A DNA stretch of 64,000 nt from Phaeoceros laevis. Taxonomy: Eukaryota; Anthocerotophyta; Anthocerotopsida; Notothyladales. The stretch spans positions 1 to 64,000 of the forward strand of contig JBNGIQ010008344.1 of NCBI GenBank assembly GCA_049999765.1, written 5' to 3'. The first letter of the stretch is position 1; every line of letters starts with the position of its first letter. The notes below the pieces were generated by a model. The model had not been told where the DNA came from. It made no database searches and saw only the letters and a list, made by a program, of their open reading frames with translations. The position numbers and the translations under genes are program-made. Shown one piece after another: positions 1 through 9,758 of this stretch.

Positions 1-1514
1 TGTTGTAGAAAGTCATAAATCAGCTTTCCATATTATAGACTCATTAGCAAGCTAATGTTGTAGAAACTCATTAATCAACTTGAGCACTAACTCATAAATA
101 AAACATATATCTGCCATCAGCATCAACCTCCGAAAAGGCCATGAACTCATTTGCGAGTACATGGGTATGCCGCATACATCCATACATGCCATGTGGTGGG
201 TAGTAGTAGTAATGGACAATAATCACGCCTATACGACTCCTCGTGGGAATCAGGTGTGCTGTCTTTTGGGTGGGTGGACTGCCAACTTACATGTCAATGA
301 CATGTATGCTGACAGTAGGCAAACCTAGCAAAATAACTTGTTAAACTAATAGGCTAATGAGCTTATAAACTAATAAACGGCCACTTTTACTTCAAACGTT
401 TGGGCCACTTTTACGTTTGGGCCACTTTTACTTCNNNNNNNNNNNNNNNNNNNNNNNNNNNNNNNNNNNNNNNNNNNNNNNNNNNNNNNNNNNNNNNNNN
501 NNNNNNNNNNNNNNNNNNNNNNNNNNNNNNNNNNCTACTTTACAGTCGTGGACCTACTATATACACAGTCTAAAGTCAATCCTTCCAAATAAAATGAGAT
601 GGTACCCCTGATGATCAGTCTGGAATTGTGCATGGTGCTTTCTACCTATTGATCCCTAGTTAGCTTAGTTAGACAAAGAAATTCTTAAACCAATATTCAA
701 TAGCTACAGTTTTCCTAAATTCCGTGATGTTCAACCTAATCAATTATTGCCAAGGCGTCCAGAAGTACCTTAAGCAATTGTTGGGTAGTGATTAGAACTA
801 AGCATATCCCTAAATTGCTGCACAGTCCTAGCCAACCCAAATAGTCTCCAACAATACATACTATTTCCTTACCCAACTGCTACCTGTTAGTTAGAGGTTG
901 ATGTGCGTTCTCTTTAACTATACCAGATTTCTAAAGTCAGATAGTCTCATTGAAAGAACATGCGATCTCCAACTAATCAAGCTAGCTCGAAATCAATGAT
1001 GCACCAAGAATTTTTGAGGCCCACCACATTGAGGTACCTCAAATATATTATTCTGACAGATGCTACATATGCTTGTGTAAATTTGTATGACAATTGATGT
1101 CGTACCACCTCACGGCGCCTTTTCAAATCAATATTTTCCTTGGATTGGTTCATATGTCGTAGGATTCAAACTCCGACCTCACACGCCGCACAGAACACTC
1201 ATGTCTATTGACATGTCTTATTGCTCAAGAATGGAAGGGGAGCAGGTGCGGGCTGCTTTCTTTGACCTACACACTGAATAGCTTTAGCCTATTGCAATGT
1301 AAAGTGACCACGGCGAAACGAAAAACACCACTAGCATCTAGTTGTAGTTGTGCAAGATGCTTGCCTTCATGTACATGCGTAAGAAAGTTAGCTTGCCAAT
1401 CTGTTACAGACGATCCATTGAAGCGTTTGTATTCTCGCGTCTCACACTTAACTCGCCTTTGTCCCCTTTCCCCTCCCTCTCCACTCCCTGCGCCCGCACC
1501 CTCCATCGGCGTCG
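1..1514. other. AT-rich non-coding stretch containing an assembly gap
   Basis: No convincing coding exon is seen on either strand. Positions 435-534 are exactly 100 N, the usual placeholder for a scaffold gap of unknown size, so sequence either side may not be truly adjacent. Just before the gap a short phrase (gggccacttttac) is repeated, which suggests the assembler stopped in repetitive DNA. Confidence 0.8.
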
Positions 1515-3199
1515 ATGGACGATGACGAGAAAAACATTGCGAAGCGGAATGCGAGGCGGGATGCGGTGGTGGTTGTTGCTGATGTGCTAAAAGCTATGAG
1601 GGTGTGGTCGTTTAAAGGTTTTGCGCAAGTGTATCTCCCGTATTTTCAACTGTTACCAGCCGATCGGCAGAAACCGCGCTGGCGAGCTGTTAGGCTTTTC
1701 TTGGAATCCTGGCAAGAGAACGTCCCTGACAACAAAGCAGCTCTGACGCGCCTTCACAAGAGATCTGTGTACAGTTTTTCAAATACTCAACCAAGGCAGG
1801 ATCTTGATTCAAAATCTTAATCCAAAACTTTTTTGGATCTGATTTGATGGAGATCTTGTATTTCTCCTCAAGCTTATCTTGGAACCTCTCTATCAAACCC
1901 CGCAGAGTACTAGCTCACCACCATCCGAGATATTCGCCTATCCGGGACTCCGCTGGACAGAGACGGACACCGGCAGCCAATAGAGGAGGAGCTTCGTCGC
2001 AACACGGAATTTAGAGACGCTTTGTTGGCTCTGCCTAAAGAGAAACCCAAGTCTTGCCGAATTATTTGTGTGGACACGCATACGCAGGTTAGTCCAAGTT
2101 GCCATTTGAAGCCTCTCTGAGGGCAACTGCTGCATTTGCTTAAATTGATTCCAATGTATTGTTTCTGTTCAAAATTGTGGAATCCCAGATGCACCACGCC
2201 CCTTTTTTTAAGAGCGCATATATTTTGTTATGGCATGGGAGTCACGAGCTACCTTGACCGATGTAGACATAGTACATGTTTGTGAAGAGGGTAACGGAGT
2301 TGCAAGACTTTACCTTTTGGGTAGTATGCTAAATTTAGTTAGAAACATCCCTGTATGGAACTGAGAGGAGTTTCACTTACCTTATGTATAGATTCTAAAG
2401 GTGGACTTTACCTTATGTACCCGTAGTATGCTAAATTTAGTTAGAACTGAGAGTATATCATTTATTCTAGAAACATCCCAGTATGGAACTATGCATAGAA
2501 AGTGTTACATGGCAGAGTTCATCTTGGACTAAAGTCCTTCCTTTCTTATTAGTTTGGACACTTCTGTCCCTCAAGCCAAATTAGCCAATCCGCTTTATGT
2601 ATCACCCATTTTCACTTGATGAACAAAGAGCTAAGAATCTATTTTGCTCTTGTTTCTACTATAAACATAAATCATAAACAGCTATTTTGTTGAAATTTTA
2701 GAAGATGGCTTTTATCACTTTTAGTGCCAATTAGGGTTGGAATGCTTTCACGAGTTCAGCAAGCATCTACTTGCCAAGATACTCACAGGACTGGTGGAAG
2801 GGAGCGGAGAGGATTTGGAAGTAAAACTAAGTGGTGATCTACCTTTGGGGCGCCAGTTACGATGGAGCTCCCTTTGGAGAGGGGACAACCGAGCTGACAA
2901 TCGCTAGGGCTGCTGCAGAACACTACGAAAAGCCTGAATGGGCATCGATATCGGGTTGCTTTCTCTCAAAAAGCTTGAAATCAGAGGTACGAGTGCTTGG
3001 AGAGGCATCTTCGGAGCCATGCTACTATTATGCAACAAGTCTCTTCAAACATATCAAAAGGAGAACATCAAGTAGGCACTCCCAGATTGTGTATATCCCT
3101 AACCCGGAGCAAATGGTGCACCAAAACCATATTGATTACTACAAAGCGACAGCTGGTCGGTTGGGGATGGTGTCCTTCACTGAACTGAATGGAGAATAG
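1515..3199 (+). CDS. possible multi-exon gene of unknown function
   Basis: I do not recognise this gene. Three separated open stretches look coding. The first, from the ATG at 1515 to about 1764, is highly charged at its start (MDDDEKNIAKRNARRDA) and then hydrophobic and aromatic. The second is an open stretch at about 1899-2087, ending at a GT donor after a DTHTQ reading. The third is an open stretch at about 2831-3199 (YLWGASYDGAPFGEGTTEL to FTELNGE, then stop). The joins were not resolved, and the three blocks may not belong to one transcript. No domain, transit peptide or membrane segment stands out. It could also be a degenerate mobile-element relic. Confidence 0.3.
2321..2490. repeat. 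imperfect direct repeats
   Basis: The phrase gtagtatgctaaatttagtt followed by agaa occurs at 2321 and again at 2423. The phrase aaacatccc(t/a)gtatggaact occurs at 2343 and 2471. This is a local imperfect duplication of about 100 bp inside non-coding or intronic DNA. Confidence 0.6.
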
Positions 3200-3348
3200 G
3201 CAGTTGGGCCAGGCTATATAGTGTTGGAGATGTGCCAGGTCAGAATGAGCTTGAAGCACAACACATGGCTTCCGATCAACCAAACGAAGTGGGTGTAGTG
3301 CCTCACAACATAATCGGCCTAAGAGTGTGGAAGACAGCACCATGATGG

Positions 3349-3597
3349 CACTAGTTAGGTGTATACATTGGTTTCTTTTGGCACATATTTAATGTCTCCA
3401 CTAGAAGCTGACACTAGTTAGGTGTATACATTGGTTTCTTTTGGCGCATATTTAATGTCTCCACTAGAAGGTGACACTAGTTAGGTGTATACATTGGTTT
3501 CTTTTGGCGCATATTTAATGTCTCCACTAGAAGGTGGCACTAGTTAGGTGTATACATTGGTTTCTTTTGGCGCATATTAATGTCTCCACTAGAAGCT
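3349..3597. repeat. 63-bp tandem repeat, four copies
   Basis: Units start at 3349, 3412, 3475 and 3538, giving a period of 63 bp. Each begins cactagttaggtgtatacat and ends near tctccactagaag. Copies differ by one or two substitutions, and the last has a one-base deletion. There are no spacers, so it is a minisatellite, not a CRISPR-like array. Confidence 0.92.
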
Positions 3598-4337
3598 AGA
3601 GTTCAGTTTTTTGCATTAGATGAGGAAACGAGTGACAACAAGCTTGCTCGATTAGGGAAATGTAGAGGAACCAAGTCTAACTTTGGTCCCTTACCTTCAA
3701 GTACTGTAATCAAGCTTCAAATACAATGATCGCGCCTTGACACAAAAAAGGGGTTATGGCCTCGTCTACCCCGCTACCCTCCCTGGGTTGGATTGATTTG
3801 ACAAAATTGCGTGACTAAGGCAACTGTATACTGGCAACCCAACCAGAACATCCAGAACATCCGTGTAGTAGTGAGGTACCTCGTCAGGCAAAAATGAGTT
3901 ATAGTGGAATTCATTGGTTCGTGAGGCCAAAATGACATGGACAAGAATAAAAAGTAACCCTAGAGGTGATAAGAAGTATAAAACCGAACTCCTAATACCA
4001 CACGACACCTAACCAAAGTGGTAAGGATTGGGTTCCCGAATTTCCGTCTATGGACGCAACAACTTTTGGGTGAAAATTCTAAACTTGAAAAGGTAGTTAG
4101 GGTCACTTAAGAGCTAATTAAGCTCCAAAGGTGCTAATTAGGAGCTAATTAGGTGATACACAATATATATAGCATTCTTATTCCTTTTGGGATAAGCTGC
4201 CAAGTGAGTGCTCACAAAAAGCCAAAGCCTCATCAGCAGCTGCTGCTAGATTTCCGGGGTCTGCTATGTCAGAACCACAAACCAGAGAAACAAGGACCTC
4301 TTTGTCTCTTTTTTACATGGCACTACATGCTGCCGAG
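3598..4337. other. intergenic, no gene seen
   Basis: No coding stretch with exon-like ends was found. Around 4085-4160 there are short repeats of a 'gctaattaggagctaatta' type. Confidence 0.5.
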
Positions 4338-4675
4338 GGCCAAGGACCAGTTTCGCTATATATGTAGCACTGGGTCCCAAGTATTCTCATTCTTCATCAG
4401 CTAAAGCTAGCCTGGACAGTACACGTGAGCATCGTCCCCTTCTTTCTTGAAGTTTGTGAGAGCATTGTCCGCTTCCGAGTGGATCTCGAGCTAGTAGAGC
4501 TTATTCCCAGGGCCAAGGAGAAATTTGGCTATATATGTAGCACTGGGTGCCAAGTATCCTCATTCTTCATCAGCTAAAGCTAGTTCAATACATGTGAGCA
4601 TCGTCCCCTTCTTTCTTTGTGAGAGCAGTGTCCCCTAAGCTCCCGAGTGGATCTACAGCTACAGCTTATTCCCAG
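4338..4675 (+). promoter_or_regulatory. tandemly duplicated core promoter / 5' leader
   Basis: Two adjacent imperfect copies, 4338-4510 and 4511-4675, both begin ggccaagga and end cttattcccag. Each contains a TATATAT element (4357-4363 and 4530-4536) followed by gtagcactgggt and the shared phrase cattcttcatcagctaaagc. The second copy lies directly upstream of the PHO2-like start codon at 4699. Each copy therefore appears to hold a complete TATA-type start region. Which one is used cannot be seen. Confidence 0.7.
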
Positions 4676-4698
4676 TTGGCTTTTTCTTCGTGAACAGC

Positions 4699-6159
4699 AT
4701 GTCGGCTGAGATGGTTCAGGATAGTACTGCCGAGCTGATGGGCAAGCATCAGCTCTTTCGTGATGATGTGGTCGAGTCGGCATCCCAGCCAGGGCTCTTG
4801 GGTTTTGTTGTAAGATACAGGGGGGACCCTGAATCCGATTCTGATGATGACTACAGTGAATCCGATTCTGATGAGGACTACAGTAAATCCGATTCTGATG
4901 AGGACTACAGTGAGGACGTGCAAGAGGAGCAAGACGGGGGACATGTGCCTGGAGACGAGAATTGCGCAGAGGTGATGTGGCTCAATGCAACCGAACCTGT
5001 TCAGACCAACGTTGCAGAGCTTCTTGTGGTGGACAGAACATTGACAAACAACGACGTGGTCCGTTGGGCATCATCTCCTTCGAGAGAAATGGGGAAGGTG
5101 GTAGATATCAGTGTCATGCTGGATTTGGAGTTGGAAGATGGCACTGTAACCCAGCAAGTAGACTCCAAGACCGTCACCAGGGTCAGATCAATTGCTACTG
5201 GAGACGCTGTGGTGAAGGGCCCTTGGGTGGGCAGGGTTGTAGGGGTTGAAGAAAATGTGACTATAGTGTTCAAGGATGGGGCCAAGTGCAAAATTTTGGA
5301 AGCAGATCCGAAAACACTGGTGCCAACCTCATCCGAGGTTGAAGATGAGGAGTTCCCTTACTACCCGGGCCAAAAAGTCCGAGCCAAGTCTGCCAAGACT
5401 TTTAAGAAGGCAACCTGGTTAGGTGGTAGAAGACAAAACAAAATGCTGGAAGCTACCGTGGTGGAGGTGGAGACTGCTACTGTGGATGTAAAATGGATCC
5501 AGAACCAACATGATTTCGATGACATGGGAAACAGCGAAAAACCGGAGGAGGAACAGAATTCCAAGGTCCTAGATGTACTGAACCCTTTTTCTTACGCACA
5601 GTGGAGCCTGGGCGACAGATGCGTGCTGTCCAAGAGTGGTGCTAGGATTGTGAACATCAAAACCAAGGCGGACGTGCTGTGGCAAAACGGAAATACCAGC
5701 CGCGGAATTGACTCCTGCAAGCTCATGCACACTAAGCCTAAAGAACACGATTTCTGGCCAGGGCAATCCGTGACAGAGACAGGTACCAAAGCCGAGTTTC
5801 CACGAAAGGGAGTTGTGAAGAGAAGCACCTCAGAAGGACGTACTGCTGTAGTGCTATGGATGCAGTCAGGTGTTGCCGATGAGGAGGAGATAGTGGGCAT
5901 TCACAAAATTGGTCACAAGCCTGAAGAAGTTGACAAGTTGGGAGACCTTGTCTTCCAACTATCACCCAAGGCCGCTAGCAAGGGAGGTTCAAAATGGGTC
6001 GGGTGCATTCGTGCCTTCTCCATAGAGGGGGACATTGAGGTGATTTGGCAAGATGGGTCTGTATCCTCCGTGAAACCAAGTGAAGTCAAGATCCAGCCCT
6101 ACGAGGATGACTCCGAGTCGTCATCATCCGAAAGGGAGAGCGAGTCGGATAGGGCTTAA
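4699..6159 (+). CDS. PHO2/UBC24 (UBE2O)-like protein lacking the E2 domain
   Basis: An intronless gene of 486 codons from the ATG at 4699. The N-terminus has an acidic tandem motif (DSDDDYSESDSDEDYSKSDS). The rest follows the N-terminal half of plant PHO2/UBC24, the UBE2O-type hybrid E2/E3 ubiquitin enzymes. Family landmarks appear in order: NDVVRWASSPSREMGKVVDI, GPWVGRV, YYPGQKVRAKS, a TWLGG segment, WSLGDRCVL, HDFWPGQ, GVVKRSTSEGRTAVVLW and the final EVIWQDGSVSSVKPSEV. These are the SH3-like repeats thought to bind substrates. In the family a long linker and a catalytic UBC domain with the active cysteine follow. Here the frame stops at 6157 after a Ser/Glu tail, and no UBC motif is seen downstream. 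It may be a real stand-alone adaptor or a truncated duplicate. Confidence 0.85.
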   Translation: MSAEMVQDSTAELMGKHQLFRDDVVESASQPGLLGFVVRYRGDPESDSDDDYSESDSDEDYSKSDSDEDYSEDVQEEQDGGHVPGDENCAEVMWLNATEPVQTNVAELLVVDRTLTNNDVVRWASSPSREMGKVVDISVMLDLELEDGTVTQQVDSKTVTRVRSIATGDAVVKGPWVGRVVGVEENVTIVFKDGAKCKILEADPKTLVPTSSEVEDEEFPYYPGQKVRAKSAKTFKKATWLGGRRQNKMLEATVVEVETATVDVKWIQNQHDFDDMGNSEKPEEEQNSKVLDVLNPFSYAQWSLGDRCVLSKSGARIVNIKTKADVLWQNGNTSRGIDSCKLMHTKPKEHDFWPGQSVTETGTKAEFPRKGVVKRSTSEGRTAVVLWMQSGVADEEEIVGIHKIGHKPEEVDKLGDLVFQLSPKAASKGGSKWVGCIRAFSIEGDIEVIWQDGSVSSVKPSEVKIQPYEDDSESSSSERESESDRA

Positions 6160-6579
6160 GAGCTTCTTCGAAATGTGACTATTGACTCCGTAGGCAACAC
6201 CTTGCACCTGGGATGTGGTTCAAGATGTAATTAGATTAGGGAGTATGGTCCACACTCCAAGCCATGCTTACCATACATATGTATGTCATTAATTAGGTAG
6301 GCTGTATAGTGAACAAAGTTCAGCATGTCTTGGCCAGTTTTTCACTGTGCCCACACATTTCTCCTTGCTTCTTTCCCATCATGGGGTGTGACCCAAATGG
6401 AGAGGTGAAGATGCTTACCCTTCTTTCTTCATTGTAGGAAGTAGCAAATTCGTAAATACCCTCACGATGCTCAAGATGCTGCTTGTTCCCAATTTCAAAT
6501 GTATGCACCTTCCATCCATGTCAGCCAACCAGCACATCTCCTTTGCCTCCTCCCATGGAACCTGCATGTTTGAATTCCA

Positions 6580-6672
6580 TGTTAACTACAACATTCTTGT
6601 CTGGCAGCCTATTAAACATGCTGCGAGCATCCACGAAGCTACCGCACTTTGCATACATGTGAACCATCTGCC
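6580..6672 (-). pseudogene. PPR S-motif relic
   Basis: Read on the minus strand this encodes QMVHMYAKCGSFVDARSMF followed by NRLPDKNVVV, an S-type PPR motif with the hallmark MYAKCG and DAR residues. Flanking sequence has stop codons in all frames, and the SWN that should follow is degraded. It is a fragment of the PLS-PPR family seen at 31.8-47.5 kb. Confidence 0.7.
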
Positions 6673-7010
6673 AACTAAAATCACGTCATCGTCCAATCCT
6701 CGTTCTGAAGAAATGGAGCATCAAATTCAGTTGTAATCAGAATGTGGGCAAGACATTGCCGTTAAAGCTTTGCATTTTCCCGTTTTACACTCATCACTCA
6801 TGTGAGGGTATATCTTCTTCTCCTTGAAGTTCTCGTTGTAAGCTCGTCAAGCATTCGCCCAAGTGCTGATCACGTTTCGATGGGGTCCGAGCTGAAATAG
6901 CCACAAAATTGCCTGTAGAAAGGTGCATGCCGACGCTACGTTGGCCATAGTAAGGGTTGCTGTCCGTATTTTGTGCCTGCATGTTCACCAGGTTGTTGCG
7001 TGTGCTGGAT

Positions 7011-7134
7011 GGAGGGGCGGCAAACAGTAAACGTACGCGCGCCATCGTGAGATTCCGTTTAAACAAGACTTTGGAGGGGCGGCAAACAGTAAACGTACGC
7101 GCGCCATCGTGAGATTCCGTTTAAACAAGACTTT
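7011..7134. repeat. perfect 62-bp tandem duplication
   Basis: The unit beginning ggaggggcggcaaacagtaa and ending acaagacttt occurs at 7011-7072 and again, without a mismatch, at 7073-7134. Lack of divergence implies a recent event or an assembly duplication. Confidence 0.9.
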
Positions 7135-7831
7135 CCTGCGGAAGGTAAAGCAGTTTTGTATTCAACTCCGCCCTAGGCTGCCAGGTGTCATGGTCCCGCA
7201 GTACAGAGACAGAGGCCGGCTTGTGAACGCTTTGACTGGAAACACTGGGATCAAGACTGGCTATCAACAGGGCATGGCACCCCACAGGCGAAATTTGGAG
7301 CATGCGTCTAGGCTCCGTGAGATTGCTATCAACCCATTTCAAGACACGCAGGGCGGAGGTGAATGAACCCAGGTTGTGGAGGATCACAGATTTATGCTGG
7401 TGCAGTGGTAGCGGAAGAGCAAGTTACTCCGGTGCATTATGTGCACAAGAATCTGGGCATCTGAAATCAACTGCTACCTCTACCTGGATCTGGAGCTTCG
7501 GATCGGTGTCTGAATCGAAGATATGGAGAGGGAATAGGCTGACAGACCGGAGTAGACTGCGGAGCTATATGACTATTGCATCACCTGGGCATCATGTAGG
7601 GTCTTGGTTTTGTATGTGGGAAAGGAATGTTTTAAGGCCAGCTGCTGCACTGCGGATGCCAAGCTTAACAGCTCACTCGACAGCTCACTCGACATTTGAT
7701 AAGCTCAGGTTTGTGAGGGGTTAGAGCACACATCTGAGCAACAAGGTTCCCACAGAGATGCACGGGTTGCAGTCCCCGTGAGTATCTTCATATCTTGAAG
7801 GACGTTGTATTGTATTTGGATCTCTTTCTCA

Positions 7832-9140
7832 ATGGAAGGGGATGAGAGAGAAGAAGGTGTCGCGATGTTGGATCACTTCTATGGAATGAAGGGTGGCTCT
7901 GTGCTGTCAAATCTAACCGTTTCGTCCTCTAGGAGGAACCTGGCCTCACTTCCCCTAGGGTCTTTAGCTGGAGCAATCACAGGTGTTATGTTGGGCGTAT
8001 GTGTTCTTGCCTGCGTAGGGGTACTCATGTGTCTCTGCCGACGGCGGCGTCTCTTGCGTAAGGCATCCCATCGGAGAGTGCCTATCTACCATGTCCCAAA
8101 GTCAGAAAATCCTCGGATTCATGTGTTCACCTTGCCAGAGTTGGCAAGAGCGACTGGAGGCTTCAATGAAGCTCTCGTTCTAGGCAAGGGCTCATCTGGG
8201 GTTGTCTACAAGGGCTTGCTGCCAGATGGCAGAGTAGTTGCAGTCAAGAGAGCACTTTTTCAGGAGGTCAGGAAGAGGTATCAGGGGAAATCTAATACAC
8301 AGTACCATGCAGAGCTGGATATGCTCAGCAGAATACATCACTCCTATCTGGTCAAGCTACTTGGGTATTGCCTCGACAAGGCAGAGCACATCCTGGTATT
8401 CGAGTTCGTGCCGAACTCGACACTACACCATCATCTGTTTCAGAGAGGCATTCTGTTGAGCTGGGAACAACGCCTTCGAATAGCTGTTCAGGTTGCAAGG
8501 GCTCTTGAGTACCTGCACCTCTACTCGGATCCTCCTATCATTCACTGTAAGAAGCCTCTACGTATGTTAGAGGGGCGAATCTGCCTAGAATCTATTGTGC
8601 TGACTTTTGTTGCTCATCTTCACGGTTGCACATCTTGTTTCAGGTGATTTCAAGAGCTCCAACATCCTTTTGGACGAGGTATGGACAGCCAAGGTTAGCG
8701 ACTTCGGGTTGTCCCATGCATTTCCGGCAAGAGAAGGGGTGACACATATATCAGGCATTCCTGCAGGCACTCCTGGGTACGCAGACCCTGAGAACCTCAT
8801 GCTCAACCAGGTTTCCAAAGGAAGTGATGTCTACAGCTTTGGGGTGGTTCTTTTGGAACTCTTGACTGGGCAGAAAGCCATTGATCTGGAAAGAAGTCCC
8901 GTGGGATTGGCAGCGTGGGCCTTTCCTCTGATTCAGAGCAAGTTGGGTCTCAGTATCTTGGACCCAAGACTCCCGATACCGGAAAACAGTAGAGCTTTGC
9001 TTAAAGCTGCAAAGCTTGCTGCACGATGTGTCAGACCGAGCAGGAAGGACCGGCCATCCATGGACGTGGTTGCACAAAATCTGCAAAAAACTTTGCAGCA
9101 ATTTCTGAACCTTGATTCAACTAGCATCTCATTTGGCTGA
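7832..9140 (+). CDS. CRINKLY4-like receptor kinase without an ectodomain
   Basis: Two exons, 7832-8546 and 8644-9140, with a 97-bp GT-AG intron, give 403 aa. About 40 residues precede one membrane segment (roughly residues 42-69, GSLAGAITGVMLGVCVLACV), then CRRRRLLRK as a stop-transfer, then a Ser/Thr/Tyr-like kinase domain (about 105-385). Visible motifs are GKGSSGVVYKG, AVKR, DFGLSHAF, GTPGYADPE and SDVYSFGVVLLELLTG. The C-lobe phrases GQKAID and RKDRPSM are typical of the CR4/CRR group. The catalytic loop reads HCDFKSSN, so the usual HRD arginine is cysteine (a non-RD kinase), while the catalytic Asp and Asn remain. No RCC1-like or TNFR-like ectodomain and no clear signal peptide is present. 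Upstream exons may be missed, or this is a truncated paralogue. Confidence 0.82.
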
Positions 9141-9758
9141 AGGGGATAAAACTGAATCACGCATGGTGTCGTACCATAACTGGCACTAGGGTGAAAATGA
9201 AATGTGAGCGCCAATTTCAGTGGTCTGTAGACTCTCTGTACCAAGTGTCGCTGTAAGGTTGGCGTGTCGTGATCCGGCGATGACAAAAATGCGTAATTTA
9301 AGGCTTAGAAGAATGTGCCGGTGCAAGATTTTGTGGGCCGCATACCATTTTTAGGAAAGTCTTGCACTATCGAGAAATTGAGAATGAGAGCAAGATTCTT
9401 CGTTCAGCACTTGGTGTGTTTAGAAATGCCGGCAATTTTGATTTGTAACGACTTTTGTGTGTTTATCACTTCTTCAGACACAACGAGTTTACACAGCTGG
9501 TCCACGAAGTCACAGAACCACATGTGATGGATAAGATAGTGGTCAATGTGGTCATGATCATGTCGTAAGAAAGTGGGGGACTTGGAACCCCTGTCGGGGT
9601 GCCCAAGTCCGCTGCTGTCGTATCTATCCAGCGAGTTCCTTTGCAGTGTGCATTACCTGGGACAGTTCACCAAATCGAGTCGCAGCCGCAGTGCTCTGCC
9701 CAATTTGCGCAAGAGAGGGATCTCTAAGTAAAGCAACCGGACGCACCCTCCCTGCTTC
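9141..9758. other. intergenic between converging kinase and LHCA genes
   Basis: Holds the 3' flanks of the kinase (plus) and LHCA (minus) genes and the hairpin at 9578-9610. No other gene was seen. Confidence 0.6.
9578..9610. other. GC-rich hairpin in LHCA 3' flank
   Basis: The arms ggacttgg-a-acccc and ggggt-g-cccaagtcc can pair around a tgtc loop, with one bulge or mismatch. It lies about 150 bp downstream of the LHCA stop codon on that gene's strand, so it could form in its 3' UTR. Confidence 0.5.

Larger units (their letters stand above)
6160..7831. other. intergenic with a PPR relic and a 62-bp duplication
   Basis: Apart from the PPR relic (6580-6672) and the tandem duplication (7011-7134), listed separately, no supported gene was found. 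Short open frames upstream of the kinase at 7300-7724 lack recognisable homology. Unrecognised 5' exons of the kinase could lie here. Confidence 0.5.

Noticed and set aside
3349-3597. Regular repeats that could be read as a CRISPR array
   Set aside because: Units are contiguous without unique spacers, and the genome is eukaryotic.
6160-7000. A downstream UBC (E2) exon for the PHO2-like gene
   Set aside because: I looked for the conserved E2 core around the active cysteine in all frames and found none. The region instead holds a PPR relic on the other strand.
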